In this document: piece after piece, positions 1 to 9,515 of the stretch
How positions within the stretch are numbered: the first letter of the stretch is position 1
Layout of the letters: every line of letters starts with the position of its first letter
Source of the DNA: Gracilibacillus kekensis
GTDB taxonomy: Bacteria > Bacillota > Bacilli > Bacillales > Amphibacillaceae
DNA length: 64,000 bases
Reading direction: 5' to 3'
Assembly: GCF_900143085.1 (NCBI RefSeq)
Contig: NZ_FRCZ01000001.1
Location: 310,001 to 374,000, forward strand
Translations under genes and position numbers: made by a program
The notes under the pieces: generated by a model
What the model was told of the DNA's origin: nothing
What the model saw: the letters and a program-made list of their open reading frames with translations, nothing else
Databases searched by the model: none

Positions 1-823
<823 letters not shown>

Positions 824-837
824 TTAATAATATAAAA

Positions 838-856
838 CAAACGATTGCGCAATAAC
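838..856. promoter_or_regulatory. LacI-type operator, left member of mal operator pair
   Basis: CGATTGCGCAAT lies about 35 nt upstream of the amylase start. Its reverse complement shares TGCGCAATCGTTT with the site at 1061-1078, in mirror orientation across the divergent promoter region. This fits binding by the LacI-family regulator encoded at 4864; the assignment is inferred from position and sequence similarity. Confidence 0.6.
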
Positions 857-951
857 CTGATTAATTTAAAATTTTTAATTAATTAAGTATAATTCTATCA
901 TTGTTGTCGGATTTCTATTAGTTAATTATTATACCAAAAAACTCCGCCAAA

Positions 952-964
952 TGTAAGCGTTACA
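952..964. promoter_or_regulatory. cre-like palindrome (CcpA) in the divergent mal promoter region
   Basis: TGTAAGCGTTACA is a perfect inverted repeat around a central base and closely resembles the Bacillus cre core TGTAAGCGTTAACA, one base shorter. It lies between the two divergent genes, upstream of both. This suggests catabolite repression by CcpA. Confidence 0.5.
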
Positions 965-1018
965 AACATTTTATTAATAGTAATTCTGATATTTATAAAA
1001 AACCATGAAAATTAATGG

Positions 1019-1047
1019 TTGTCAAAGGCTCACTATCTATGTATAAT
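1019..1047 (+). promoter_or_regulatory. Sigma-A promoter for mdxEFG
   Basis: A -35 TTGTCA (1019-1024) and a -10 TATAAT (1042-1047) are separated by 17 bp. Transcription would start near 1054, directly before the operator at 1061-1078, so a bound repressor would block initiation or clearance. Confidence 0.75.
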
Positions 1048-1060
1048 AAAAAACAAGATA

Positions 1061-1078
1061 TGCGCAATCGTTTTCACA
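1061..1078. promoter_or_regulatory. LacI-type operator, right member of mal operator pair
   Basis: TGCGCAATCGTTTTCACA lies just downstream of the predicted mdxE start point. It shares 13 bases with the reverse complement of the site at 838-856. The GTGAAAACGATTGC half also resembles a degenerate cre, so CcpA binding is an alternative. Confidence 0.6.
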
Positions 1079-1122
1079 AGCGTATCTAAAAAAATATTAT
1101 ATTTATTTGGGAGGTCCATTAG

Positions 1123-2448
1123 ATGAAAAAATGGTTTGGAATTTTATTTGTTGGATTATTGTTTATCGGATTACTAGCAGCGTGTGGTCCAGATGATGCA
1201 CAGGAAAGCACAAGTGAAACAGAACAATCGGAAAATCAAGAATCAGACGATAATAATAATAGTGAAAATGAAAGCGCTGACGATAGTTCAATGCCCGAGA
1301 AACCTGAAAAATTAACAATTTGGGTAAATGCAGAAGAAAAGCAAGAAGAGGCAGTGAATCAAATAGCTGAAACTTATACAGGAGAAACAGGAATTGAAAT
1401 CGAAGCAGTTCCAATTGATATGTTAGAGCAAGTAGAAAAATTAGATGTAGAAGGTCCTGCTGGTAATGGTCCAGATATCATTTTTCAACCACATGATAGA
1501 ATTGGCGACCTGGTTTTACGTGGTCTGGTTGATCCAGTTAACTTAGGTGAACTGGAAGCAGATTATACAGAAGCAGCTTTAAGTGCTGTTACAAATGAGG
1601 GTGAGTTTTGGGGATACCCTGCAGTAACAGAGACTTATGCTTTATTCTACAACAAATCTCTAGTTGAAGAAGCTCCTGCAACAATGGAAGATTTAATGGC
1701 AATTGCTGATGAACAGACGAATGCTGACAATGATGAATATGGTTTCCTAATGGAAGCAGCAAATTTCTACTTCTCATATCCTTTCTTCTCAGGTAATGGT
1801 GCATATGTATTTGCAGAAGAAAATGGTGTGTATGATATTGAAGATATTGGTTTAAACAATGAAGGCGCTGTACAGGGTGGAGAGCTGATTCAAACATGGT
1901 TTGAAAATGGCTATATACCTCAGGACCTTACACCAGACATAATGAATGGATTATTTAAAGAAGGAAAAGTGGCTTCTGTCATCAATGGACCTTGGATGGT
2001 ACGTGAATACCAGGATGCTTTAGGCGATGACTTACAAGCTGCTATCTTACCGAAGCTTGACAATGGCGAAAATCCTAAATCTTTTGTAGGTGTAAAGGCA
2101 TATTTACTTTCCTACTACTCTGAAAATAAAGAATGGGCAGAAGATTTCATGGCTTACTTAACAAACTCTGAAAATGCAATGCTTTATTATGATGTTGCAG
2201 GTGAAATGCCAGCTCGGGTAGACTCAATAGAAGATCCTGCAATTGCAGATGATCCAATTTATTCTGCTTTTGCTGAACAAGCAACATTCGGTGAACCTAT
2301 GCCAGGTGTTCCTGCGATGCAACAAGTTTGGGATCCAATTAACAACGGGCTTTCCTTTATTTCGAAAGGCGAACCAGTAGCAGATGTACTAGATGAAGCT
2401 GTACAAGTAATTAAAGATAATATAGCAGCATCTGGTGCTACTCAATAA
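1123..2448 (+). CDS. mdxE: Maltodextrin ABC transporter substrate-binding lipoprotein (MalE/MdxE-like)
   Basis: Extracellular binding protein of 441 residues that would capture maltodextrins and hand them to the MdxF/MdxG permease. Residues 1-20 form a lipoprotein signal with lipobox LAAC and the lipidated Cys at 21. An acidic, Asn/Glu-rich linker follows, then a family 1 solute-binding fold (LTIWVNAEEKQ, NGPDIIFQPHDRIG, GYPAVTETYALFYNKSL). The strong RBS GGGAGG lies ahead of the ATG. It is first in an operon with the two permease genes. No ATPase is encoded nearby, so a shared MsmX-type ATPase is expected elsewhere. The amylase and MalR-like neighbours support maltodextrin as substrate. Confidence 0.92.
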   Translation: MKKWFGILFVGLLFIGLLAACGPDDAQESTSETEQSENQESDDNNNSENESADDSSMPEKPEKLTIWVNAEEKQEEAVNQIAETYTGETGIEIEAVPIDMLEQVEKLDVEGPAGNGPDIIFQPHDRIGDLVLRGLVDPVNLGELEADYTEAALSAVTNEGEFWGYPAVTETYALFYNKSLVEEAPATMEDLMAIADEQTNADNDEYGFLMEAANFYFSYPFFSGNGAYVFAEENGVYDIEDIGLNNEGAVQGGELIQTWFENGYIPQDLTPDIMNGLFKEGKVASVINGPWMVREYQDALGDDLQAAILPKLDNGENPKSFVGVKAYLLSYYSENKEWAEDFMAYLTNSENAMLYYDVAGEMPARVDSIEDPAIADDPIYSAFAEQATFGEPMPGVPAMQQVWDPINNGLSFISKGEPVADVLDEAVQVIKDNIAASGATQ

Positions 2449-2535
2449 CACCGGATAACTATAAAAAAATGAGAAAGATGATATGCAGAGAATTGTTGAC
2501 TTCCTGTATATCATTTTCTCTCTGAGGAGGGACAA

Positions 2536-3834
2536 GTGGTGGCAAATCAAAATACTGAAAAGAAATTTGATATGACACAACCACGAAATATTGCAACCAT
2601 TTTATCGATCATTCCCGGTTTTGGACAATTTTATAATAAACGAATTATAAAAGGTCTCTTATTTCTTATTATTACTGTAGCCTTTTTGATCGCTTTTTGG
2701 GACTTTCTTGATATCGGTATTTGGGGACTTTTTACTTTAGGTACAATTCCTAGAGAACATCATTCCATCCAATTATTAATTCAAGGCCTTATTTCATTAA
2801 TTGTATTAGCTTTTGGACTTGGTATTTATGCCTATAATTTCTTAGATGCTCGCAAAGATGCAATAGCAAAAGAACACGAAAAAACAAATCCAACATTACT
2901 TCAGGGAGTACGAGATTTTTATAATAATGGTTTTCCATACTTCATGATTCTACCTGGTCTGCTAATGCTATTGTTTATTGTCGTGTTACCGCTTGTATTT
3001 ATGATTGGGCTGGCATTTACCGATTATAATCAATATAATGCGCCACCTAGGAATCTGTTAAATTGGATTGGTTTTCAGAACTTCACTGACTTAGTACAAA
3101 TAGATATATGGAAAGATACTTTTTTTAATGTATTTACTTGGACAATTGTTTGGACAGTCGTTGCTACAACTTTACAAATCGTGCTTGGCTTATTCTTAGC
3201 GTTACTTGTTAACGATAAACGAATTAAATTCAAACGAACGATTAGAACGTTCCTTATTTTACCTTGGGCAGTTCCTGCGTTTGTATCTATATTAATTTTT
3301 TCAGCGTTGTTTAACCCCACATTTGGTGCGATTAATCGTGATATATTAAGTCAATTTAATTTAATGATACCATGGTTATCTGATCCATTTTGGGCAAAAG
3401 TAGCGTTAATCATGATCCAAACATGGTTGGGATTCCCTTTTGTTTTCGCGCTCTTTACCGGCGTCTTGCAAAGTGTCCCTACCGATATGTATGAAGCAGC
3501 AGATGTGGATGGTGGAACAAGGTGGCAAAAGTTAAAATTCATTACTTTACCACACATTCTATTTGCTACAGCACCACTATTAATTATGCAATACGCTCAA
3601 AACTTTAATAACTTTAACATCATATATTTATTTAATGAAGGATTGCCGGCCGTTCGTGGTCAAAATGCCGGTGGAACGGATATTCTCATTTCATGGGTGT
3701 ACAAACTAACATTCGAAACGAACCAATACAACATGGCAGCAGCTATTACGATTATAATGGGTATTATTGTAATGGGATTTGCCTTTTATCAATTCCGAAA
3801 AACAGCATCATTTAAAGAGGAGGGACGTTACTAA
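2536..3834 (+). CDS. mdxF: Maltodextrin ABC transporter permease (MalF/MdxF-like)
   Basis: Membrane permease of 432 residues. The N-terminal part (about residues 15-105) carries extra hydrophobic segments (IPGFGQFYNKRIIKG and following), as in Gram-positive MalF proteins. The BPD transport domain follows with the EAA loop EAADVDGGTRWQKLKFITLP (about residues 316-335), which contacts the ATPase. The start is one of two adjacent GTG codons (2536 or 2539), both well placed behind GAGGAGG at 2524-2530. Its stop overlaps the mdxG start (TAATG), which indicates translational coupling. Confidence 0.92.
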   Translation: MVANQNTEKKFDMTQPRNIATILSIIPGFGQFYNKRIIKGLLFLIITVAFLIAFWDFLDIGIWGLFTLGTIPREHHSIQLLIQGLISLIVLAFGLGIYAYNFLDARKDAIAKEHEKTNPTLLQGVRDFYNNGFPYFMILPGLLMLLFIVVLPLVFMIGLAFTDYNQYNAPPRNLLNWIGFQNFTDLVQIDIWKDTFFNVFTWTIVWTVVATTLQIVLGLFLALLVNDKRIKFKRTIRTFLILPWAVPAFVSILIFSALFNPTFGAINRDILSQFNLMIPWLSDPFWAKVALIMIQTWLGFPFVFALFTGVLQSVPTDMYEAADVDGGTRWQKLKFITLPHILFATAPLLIMQYAQNFNNFNIIYLFNEGLPAVRGQNAGGTDILISWVYKLTFETNQYNMAAAITIIMGIIVMGFAFYQFRKTASFKEEGRY

Positions 3835-4682
3835 TGGCTATGACAAGAAAGACTAAATCAAAAATCGAAGTAGCGTTCATATACTTATTTTTCGCTCTGA
3901 TGTTTATTGTTATTGGCTATCCACTTGCTTGGACGGTTATGATGAGCATTAACCCAGGTACAAATATGCTTGTTACACAATTAATTCCCGATAGTCCAAC
4001 TTTGGAACACTATATTTGGTTATTCACAGACCCTGGTAGTGACTATCTAATTTGGTACAAAAACAGTGTCATAATTGCCGTACTAAACGCAATTGGTTCC
4101 GTAATTATTACATCACTCATTGCCTATGCTTTCTCACGCTACCAATTTTTCGGTCGTAAATATGGTTTGTATTTATTCTTATTATTGCAGATGTTCCCGG
4201 CTTTAATGGGTATGGTTGCTTTGTATATTTTACTTACCACGATCGGATTGGTAGACTCTATCTGGGGATTATTATTAATCTATTTAGGTGGACAAATTCC
4301 TTTTAATGCATGGTTAGTAAAAGGATATTATGATACGATACCACGTGAACTAGATGAAGCTGCTAAAATTGATGGTGCTGGTCACTTACGAATTTTTTGG
4401 ACAATTATGTTACCGCTCGCTAAACCAATTTTAGCAGTAGTTGCATTATTTAACTTTATGGCACCTTTTATGGATTTCTTGTTACCACAAATTGTGTTGA
4501 CGGATCCGAATAACTATACACTTGCTTTAGGATTATACAATTTTATTAATGACCAATTTTCCACTAATTTTACTCGTTTCGCAGCAGGTTCTATATTAAT
4601 TGCCGTACCTATTGCATTAGTATTCCTACTTCTTCAAAGGTATTTGATCGGAGGATTAACTGCAGGTGCGACCAAAGGATAA
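3834..4682 (+). CDS. mdxG: Maltodextrin ABC transporter permease (MalG/MdxG-like)
   Basis: Second permease subunit of 282 residues with six predicted membrane segments. The EAA motif EAAKIDGAGHLRIFWTIMLP is present at about residues 172-191. The start ATG overlaps the mdxF stop by one base, behind GAGGAGGGA. Together with mdxE and mdxF it forms a CUT1-family importer lacking its own ATPase gene. The C-terminus GGLTAGATKG is typical of MalG proteins. Confidence 0.93.
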   Translation: MAMTRKTKSKIEVAFIYLFFALMFIVIGYPLAWTVMMSINPGTNMLVTQLIPDSPTLEHYIWLFTDPGSDYLIWYKNSVIIAVLNAIGSVIITSLIAYAFSRYQFFGRKYGLYLFLLLQMFPALMGMVALYILLTTIGLVDSIWGLLLIYLGGQIPFNAWLVKGYYDTIPRELDEAAKIDGAGHLRIFWTIMLPLAKPILAVVALFNFMAPFMDFLLPQIVLTDPNNYTLALGLYNFINDQFSTNFTRFAAGSILIAVPIALVFLLLQRYLIGGLTAGATKG

Positions 4683-4718
4683 ATGTACAGTTATTAGTAA
4701 GAAAGTGTACCATTTGAT

Positions 4719-4745
4719 TCAAGCTACTACATGCTAATAGCTTGA
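4719..4745 (+). terminator. Weak hairpin after mdxG
   Basis: TCAAGCTA pairs with TAGCTTGA across an 11-nt loop. No U-run follows, so it may attenuate rather than end the mdxEFG transcript before malR. Confidence 0.3.
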
Positions 4746-4779
4746 TATGATCATAGTGTTTTGAGAATCTATGTTTTCA

Positions 4780-4807
4780 TTTACTTATTGATCACATATA
4801 ATATAAT
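4780..4807 (+). promoter_or_regulatory. Possible promoter of the LacI-family repressor
   Basis: TTTACT at 4780-4785 and TATAAT at 4802-4807 are spaced 16 bp apart; a second TATAAT sits at 4797-4802. This could give the repressor its own transcript apart from mdxEFG. Confidence 0.45.
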
Positions 4808-4863
4808 AGAACCACATACTAATTTAACAATGACTTTTTAATTTATTTAAAGGATGTAATGAT

Positions 4864-5889
4864 ATGGCCGTTACAATAAAAGACGTAGCAAAAAAAGCAG
4901 GAGTAGCTCCTTCTACTGTTTCTAGAGTGATCGCAGACAATCCCAGAATCAGTTTAGATACAAAAAAACGGGTGCGAAAGGCTATGAAGGATTTAGGTTA
5001 TCATCCAAATATTAATGCGCGAAACCTAGCAGTTCGCTCTTCTCAAGCAATCGGCGTGATCATGCCTTCATCTGCTGATAAGGCATTACAGAATCCTTTT
5101 TTTCCTGAAGTACTTAGGGGAATCGGGTCGTTTGCACATGAAACAGAGTACTCATTATATGTTTCTACCGGAGGCAATGATAAAGAGGTCTATGAAGAGG
5201 TTCAGCGTATGGTGTATGGCAATCGTGTCGATGGTATTATTTTACTCTATTCACGAATTGCTGATCCTGTCCAAAAGTTTTTAACAGATAATAAGTTTCC
5301 TTTTGTTATTGTTGGAAAACCTTCTGAACAAGAAAGTGAAATAACGTATGTGGATAACGATAACTTCAAGGCTAGTAAAGACCTTACCAATCATTTAATA
5401 GATATCGGTCACCGTCATATTGCTTTTATCGGGGGTTCAACTGAATTAACGGTAACAGTGGATCGGTTAAATGGCTATAAATCTGCTATTCGTGAAGCAA
5501 ATTTACCTTTACCTATGGAATATATGATTCACACAGAATTTTTGAAATCGGGGGGGAGAGATGCTGTAGAGCAGTTGTTTGCATTGGATCAACCGCCTAC
5601 TGGATTAGTCGTTGCCGATGACTTAATGACACTAGGGGTTATCAATACATTAGAAGAAATTGGATTAAGTTGTCCAGAGGACGTTTCCCTAACCTCTTTT
5701 AATAACTTATATCTTTCAGAGATCACCACCCCACCTCTGACTACGGTAGATATTCAAATTTATAAATTAGGTGTTCAATCTGCTCGATGCTTAATCGAAA
5801 AAGCTAAAAATAAAGACGAACCTGCTAAACGCATTATTGTTCCATATGAAATAAAGTTTAGACAGTCCACTCGAACATTTAGCGAATAA
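4864..5889 (+). CDS. malR: LacI/GalR-family repressor, probably MalR
   Basis: DNA-binding regulator of 341 residues. The N-terminal LacI helix-turn-helix VTIKDVAKKAGVAPSTVSRV spans residues 3-22, followed by a hinge helix (NARNLAVRSS) and a periplasmic-binding-protein-like sensor domain to the C-terminus. It lies downstream of mdxEFG and most likely represses that operon and the divergent amylase gene through the TGCGCAATCGTTT sites, released by maltose or maltodextrin. The maltose assignment rests on gene context. Confidence 0.88.
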   Translation: MAVTIKDVAKKAGVAPSTVSRVIADNPRISLDTKKRVRKAMKDLGYHPNINARNLAVRSSQAIGVIMPSSADKALQNPFFPEVLRGIGSFAHETEYSLYVSTGGNDKEVYEEVQRMVYGNRVDGIILLYSRIADPVQKFLTDNKFPFVIVGKPSEQESEITYVDNDNFKASKDLTNHLIDIGHRHIAFIGGSTELTVTVDRLNGYKSAIREANLPLPMEYMIHTEFLKSGGRDAVEQLFALDQPPTGLVVADDLMTLGVINTLEEIGLSCPEDVSLTSFNNLYLSEITTPPLTTVDIQIYKLGVQSARCLIEKAKNKDEPAKRIIVPYEIKFRQSTRTFSE

Positions 5890-5907
5890 CGGTAATAGTA
5901 ACCATAA

Positions 5908-5944
5908 GAAGACAAAGGGTATGGATAGCCCCTTGTCTTCTTTA
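5908..5944. terminator. Bidirectional terminator between malR and the MBL gene
   Basis: GAAGACAAAGGG pairs with CCCCTTGTCTTC with one mismatch around a 9-nt loop. It sits between convergent genes and is followed by a T-rich stretch. Confidence 0.7.
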
Positions 5945-5952
5945 TATTGCAT

Positions 5953-6678
5953 TTAAATACGATAAACTTTCCCAACCTCTGCTAGTGACACATCTTTTTT
6001 ATATTCACTTTTAGCTTCTAAAACTAAGTCAGAAAGTTCCCCAAAGTGTGGAAGGTGGGTTAAAATTAATTGACCAGCTTGAGCAGCAGCAGCTAGCTCT
6101 CCTGCTTGTCGCCCACTCATATGACCTGAAATTTTCCCTTCAAACGATTGATACAGATTTGCCTCTGAAACTAATAAGTCCGCATTTTTACAAAAGGGTA
6201 TTAACGATGCTTGCCATCCTGTATCTGCTGTAAAAACAACACTTTTTTCTTTTGACTTTAATCGAAGAGCGAGACATCGAACAGGATGATTGGTTAGTGT
6301 CGTATCAATACTAAATGGTCCTATTCTTTGTGAAGACTGTAAAGGATAGGCATTTGTATGGTTTTTATAGGTTAGTGTCTCGTATCCTAGATCTTGCTCA
6401 TCTGCATAAATAGCTAATGTTTTTGCATTTGAGGCTAATTGGTTTTGGATCAATTTAGCGAACTGCAAGGGACCGACATCTGCAATATGATCATGGTGAT
6501 AATGTGTAATAATAACCGCATCTAACTTTTCAATAGAAATATAGTTCTGCAAAGAAGATAGTACACCACTTCCACAATCGATTAAAAGATGAAAGCCATC
6601 TTCTTCTACTAAAAAGGATGACGTCGAACTATTTGCTTTAGGGTACCCGCCCCAAATACCAATTGGAATAATGTTCAT
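5953..6678 (-). CDS. MBL-fold metallohydrolase (YhfI / RNase Z-like)
   Basis: Metallo-beta-lactamase-fold hydrolase of 241 residues. It carries the metal-binding HxHxDH motif HYHHDH (residues 59-64), a later SGHMSG histidine, and FTADTGW, a pattern shared by RNase Z/ElaC-like enzymes and Bacillus YhfI. An ATG at 6687 is in frame, but it touches the RBS (AAGGAG at 6688-6693), so the ATG at 6678, 9 nt further on, is preferred. It is a single gene between convergent malR and GH4. The substrate is unknown; a phosphodiester or RNA-like ester is likely. Confidence 0.8.
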   Translation of the reverse strand: MNIIPIGIWGGYPKANSSTSSFLVEEDGFHLLIDCGSGVLSSLQNYISIEKLDAVIITHYHHDHIADVGPLQFAKLIQNQLASNAKTLAIYADEQDLGYETLTYKNHTNAYPLQSSQRIGPFSIDTTLTNHPVRCLALRLKSKEKSVVFTADTGWQASLIPFCKNADLLVSEANLYQSFEGKISGHMSGRQAGELAAAAQAGQLILTHLPHFGELSDLVLEAKSEYKKDVSLAEVGKVYRI

Positions 6679-6803
6679 CGCATTCATCTCCTTGCTATAT
6701 TTTTTATGGACATTTTCGTGTGTATTTGATATTTAATGGCTTGTCAGAATGTGTACTCCTGGGCTTTTGCTCAATCCTTGAGTTGAGGTGTAAAGAACAG
6801 AAA

Positions 6804-6835
6804 AAGCCACCAGTTAAACTAGTGGCTTTACTATA
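6804..6835 (-). terminator. Rho-independent terminator of the GH4 gene
   Basis: GCCACTAG pairs with CTGGTGGC on the minus strand, followed by a TTTTT run, about 20 nt after the GH4 stop. Confidence 0.75.
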
Positions 6836-6854
6836 CTAATATTTCACTGATAAA

Positions 6855-8348
6855 TCAAAAATTACCTTTGTCTGCCTCTCCTGCGTTTTTCTTGGCAGCC
6901 TCTCGATCCTTTGCCATTTCTTCAACTGTTTTCACATTAAGCCTTGCTGCACCTTGATAATTTTTTGTCGGTACTAAATCGCCCTGTTGCAGTCTGCTTT
7001 CTGCTTTTTTGATCGAGTCCTGATATTGTGGCAACCATTCCCTTTGTGCCACTAGCATTTCATCAACCATTTGCCAAATTTCCTTAGGGTTACAAACCGC
7101 ACCTACTAACGGATCCATCATCATCGCTTGTCGCAATAAATAATCATCTCCGTGAACTGCTGCCTCGACCGCCAAGCGTTGAACCGAAATACTTACATTA
7201 CAAACCGCTGCAGGACCTAAAGGAAGATCTCCTACATAAGGCATATTAATTCCGTTACGATCCACATAGCCAGGTGCTTCAATAATCGCATCATTTGGTA
7301 GATTAGTGATAATACCATGATTTACTCGATTGAAGTGTCCTCGGTATACACGACCTGTTTCTAATCCTTCTAAAATATATGAGCCGTGTTCTTCTCCTCT
7401 ATGTTCTTCCTTATATTCGTAAGCAGGCTCTTTCAACCAGTTCGGAAAGTCTGTTTCAAACCAATTACGGCCTTCTGTACAGACTCTTAAATAACCTCCC
7501 GTTTCCCCATTTATCCATGAACTCATATCAATCCATTCATGAATCTCCTCTGGGCGTTTACGATACCAAGGTACATACTCGCTTAAATGTCCATTAGATT
7601 CTGTACTAAAATAGCCAAAACGACGCAGCATATCAATACGAACCTTTTCGGTATCTTTAAATTCTGGATGTGCTTCAAAAGCTTCTAATAATTCATTCGT
7701 GCGATCTTCACCATCTGTCTTCACTTGAATATACCATGTTTGATGGTTGATACCCGCACAAATAATATCTACTTCTTCTTTTGTCTTTTGCAACACTTCA
7801 GCAATTTGTTTATGTCCATTCTGTACACCATGACATAACCCTATTGTATTTACTTTTCCATATTTATTACATGCCCAAGTTAACATCGCCATCGGATTCG
7901 CGTAATTTAATAGTAAAACGTCTGGATCTGCCTGTTCACGAATATCTTTACAAATTTCTAACATCTCTGCAACTCCGCGTTGACCATACATTATTCCTCC
8001 AGCACTTAACGTATCCCCCACACACTGGTCAACACCGTATTTCAAGGGAATTTCCACATCATGTTTAAAGGCTTCTAATCCACCTATTCTGACCACATTA
8101 AAAACATATTTCGCTCCTTTTAATGCTTCTCTACGATTAGTTGTTGCTTGAATTGTAATCTTTAGGCCATTTTCTTTAATATCACGTTGACATAACTGTG
8201 TAACCATCTCAAGATTATGTTGATTGATATCTGTGAATGCAACTTCTATCTCTCGAAACTCCGGTACCGACAATATATCTCTTAATAATCCTCTAGTAAA
8301 TCCAATACTACCTGCACCAATAAAAGCGATTTTAAATGACACCTTCAT
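6855..8348 (-). CDS. GH4 family glycosidase (LplD/MelA-like; galacturonidase or alpha-galactosidase)
   Basis: NAD+- and Mn2+-dependent cytoplasmic glycosidase. The NAD-binding motif FIGAGSIGFTR is at the N-terminus, followed by NYANPMAM and the metal-binding CHGVQ of GH4. The GLLRDIL and VAFTDIN region resembles Bacillus LplD (reported as alpha-galacturonidase) and MelA alpha-galactosidase more than the 6-phospho-glucosidases; this rests on remembered family sequences. The reading frame is open to a TTG at 8372, but the RBS GAGGAGG lies at about 8351-8357, so the start is ATG 8348 or, with better spacing, GTG 8342. It ends with its own terminator and has a cre-like box upstream. The AraC regulator at 8450-9271 is a likely controller. 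Its length of about 498 residues is slightly long for GH4. Confidence 0.8.
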   Translation of the reverse strand: MKVSFKIAFIGAGSIGFTRGLLRDILSVPEFREIEVAFTDINQHNLEMVTQLCQRDIKENGLKITIQATTNRREALKGAKYVFNVVRIGGLEAFKHDVEIPLKYGVDQCVGDTLSAGGIMYGQRGVAEMLEICKDIREQADPDVLLLNYANPMAMLTWACNKYGKVNTIGLCHGVQNGHKQIAEVLQKTKEEVDIICAGINHQTWYIQVKTDGEDRTNELLEAFEAHPEFKDTEKVRIDMLRRFGYFSTESNGHLSEYVPWYRKRPEEIHEWIDMSSWINGETGGYLRVCTEGRNWFETDFPNWLKEPAYEYKEEHRGEEHGSYILEGLETGRVYRGHFNRVNHGIITNLPNDAIIEAPGYVDRNGINMPYVGDLPLGPAAVCNVSISVQRLAVEAAVHGDDYLLRQAMMMDPLVGAVCNPKEIWQMVDEMLVAQREWLPQYQDSIKKAESRLQQGDLVPTKNYQGAARLNVKTVEEMAKDREAAKKNAGEADKGNF

Positions 8349-8391
8349 TTCCTCCTCTACTACTTTATCCAAAATCTTACCACAATAGAAA

Positions 8392-8405
8392 TGAAAGCGA
8401 TTTAA
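8392..8405. promoter_or_regulatory. cre-like box upstream of the GH4 gene
   Basis: TGAAAGCGATTTAA matches the consensus TGWNANCGNTNWCA at all but one position. It lies about 45-57 nt before the GH4 start and would allow CcpA repression. Confidence 0.4.
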
Positions 8406-8449
8406 AAATAGTCGCCTTTTTTGGAATATATGTATAAAATCCTGACCTG

Positions 8450-9271
8450 TTATATTTGTCTAAAATGTTCACGGTAGGCAGAAGGCGATCGTCCTGTTGC
8501 CTTTTTAAATAAACTGCTGAAATACTGACTGGTATTCACACCAATATAATTTGAAATTTCTGTTACGGGAATCTCGGTATTTACTAGCAACATTTTAGCC
8601 TTATCCAGTCGAACTTTTGTAATATATTCGTTTATCGTCATTTGCAAAGATGTTTTAAAAATTCGATGTAAATAACTTGGATGCAGATGAGTGATCGCTG
8701 CCAGATCATCTACTTTTATTTCTGTATCGTATTGTTCATGGATAAAAGTTAGTGCTTTCTTAATATGAAAATTATCGGATTGTTGGTTAAGTTCTAAACG
8801 ATTGCGATTAATCCACAACAGTAATTGCACCATCAAGTTATCAATTAGCAATTGATTATGTGGTGAGTGGTGATCTAATTCTAAAACCAAATTCCGCAAC
8901 GTATAATAGACGGCTTCATCATCTTTCAATAAAAAATAGTGATTATTCTCATTAAACAACTCATGTAACGCAGGATTTTGATGAAACAATTCTTTTATAG
9001 AAGTATAGTGTTCTCCCTGATCCTTTAATAGAAATTCAAGGTTTAACATGCGACATGGGGCTTCTTTATGTACGATTAAGCGATGTTTTACATTACTTTG
9101 AATCCAAATATATTGCCCTTTACGCATATTGACTATTCGTTCATCAATTTCAATTTGACATTTCCCTTTGATCACATACATTATTTCCATTGCAGGATGA
9201 TCATGCAGATCCATTTCAAATTCGTGCCATAATTTATAATAATAAGCAACCGCTTCAGGAAAATAACCCAT
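8450..9271 (-). CDS. AraC-family transcriptional regulator with cupin sensor
   Basis: Regulator of 273 residues. The N-terminal cupin-like domain (HDHPAMEIMYVIKGKCQIEID) is the probable sugar sensor. Two AraC helix-turn-helix motifs occupy about residues 170-270 (VDDLAAITHLHPSYLHRIFK and VTEISNYIGVNTSQYFSSLF). The RBS GAGGTG precedes ATG 9271. It lies just upstream of the GH4 gene on the same strand, with about 100 nt between them, so it may activate that gene. The ligand is unknown. Confidence 0.85.
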   Translation of the reverse strand: MGYFPEAVAYYYKLWHEFEMDLHDHPAMEIMYVIKGKCQIEIDERIVNMRKGQYIWIQSNVKHRLIVHKEAPCRMLNLEFLLKDQGEHYTSIKELFHQNPALHELFNENNHYFLLKDDEAVYYTLRNLVLELDHHSPHNQLLIDNLMVQLLLWINRNRLELNQQSDNFHIKKALTFIHEQYDTEIKVDDLAAITHLHPSYLHRIFKTSLQMTINEYITKVRLDKAKMLLVNTEIPVTEISNYIGVNTSQYFSSLFKKATGRSPSAYREHFRQI

Positions 9272-9315
9272 CCTACTTCACCTCTTTAACATCGTAAATT
9301 AGATTAAGTACGCTT

Positions 9316-9425
9316 CACGGGATAAATATTATTGTAGACGGGATAACTTCTTGCCTTCACGGGATAAGTCTTAATATCCCGTGAGCAAAACCAGTTATCC
9401 CGTCAAGAGAAGTGATTATCCAGTG
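9316..9425. repeat. Cluster of CGGGATAA direct and inverted repeats
   Basis: Six copies of a 9-10 nt motif lie within 110 bp. CACGGGATAA or GACGGGATAA occurs at 9316, 9337 and 9358. The inverted form (A/T)TATCCCGT occurs at 9374 and 9394, and a degenerate copy TTATCCAGTG lies near 9416. The 9358 and 9374 copies can pair as a hairpin. It fills the gap between the AraC gene and ureD; function unknown. Confidence 0.7.
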
Positions 9426-9481
9426 AAGGAGATTTTTCATAGTTTTCGAAGTTTAGTTTTATAACGTAGTAAATAAACTAC

Positions 9482-9510
9482 TAAAAAAAGCTAGAAGATT
9501 TACTTCTAAC
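9482..9510 (-). terminator. Terminator of the ureF-ureD operon
   Basis: On the minus strand TAGAAG and CTTCTA form a short stem with a 5-nt loop, followed by a T-rich tract (GCTTTTTTTAG), just after the ureD stop. Confidence 0.55.
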
Positions 9511-9515
9511 TTTCA

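Noticed and set aside
1589-1897. 102-residue antisense frame within mdxE
   Set aside because: His/Leu-rich mirror composition typical of an antisense shadow, with no start signals.
9316-9425. CRISPR-like array
   Set aside because: Repeats are only 9-10 nt, occur in both orientations, and have no regular spacers of 30-40 nt; no cas gene is in the window.
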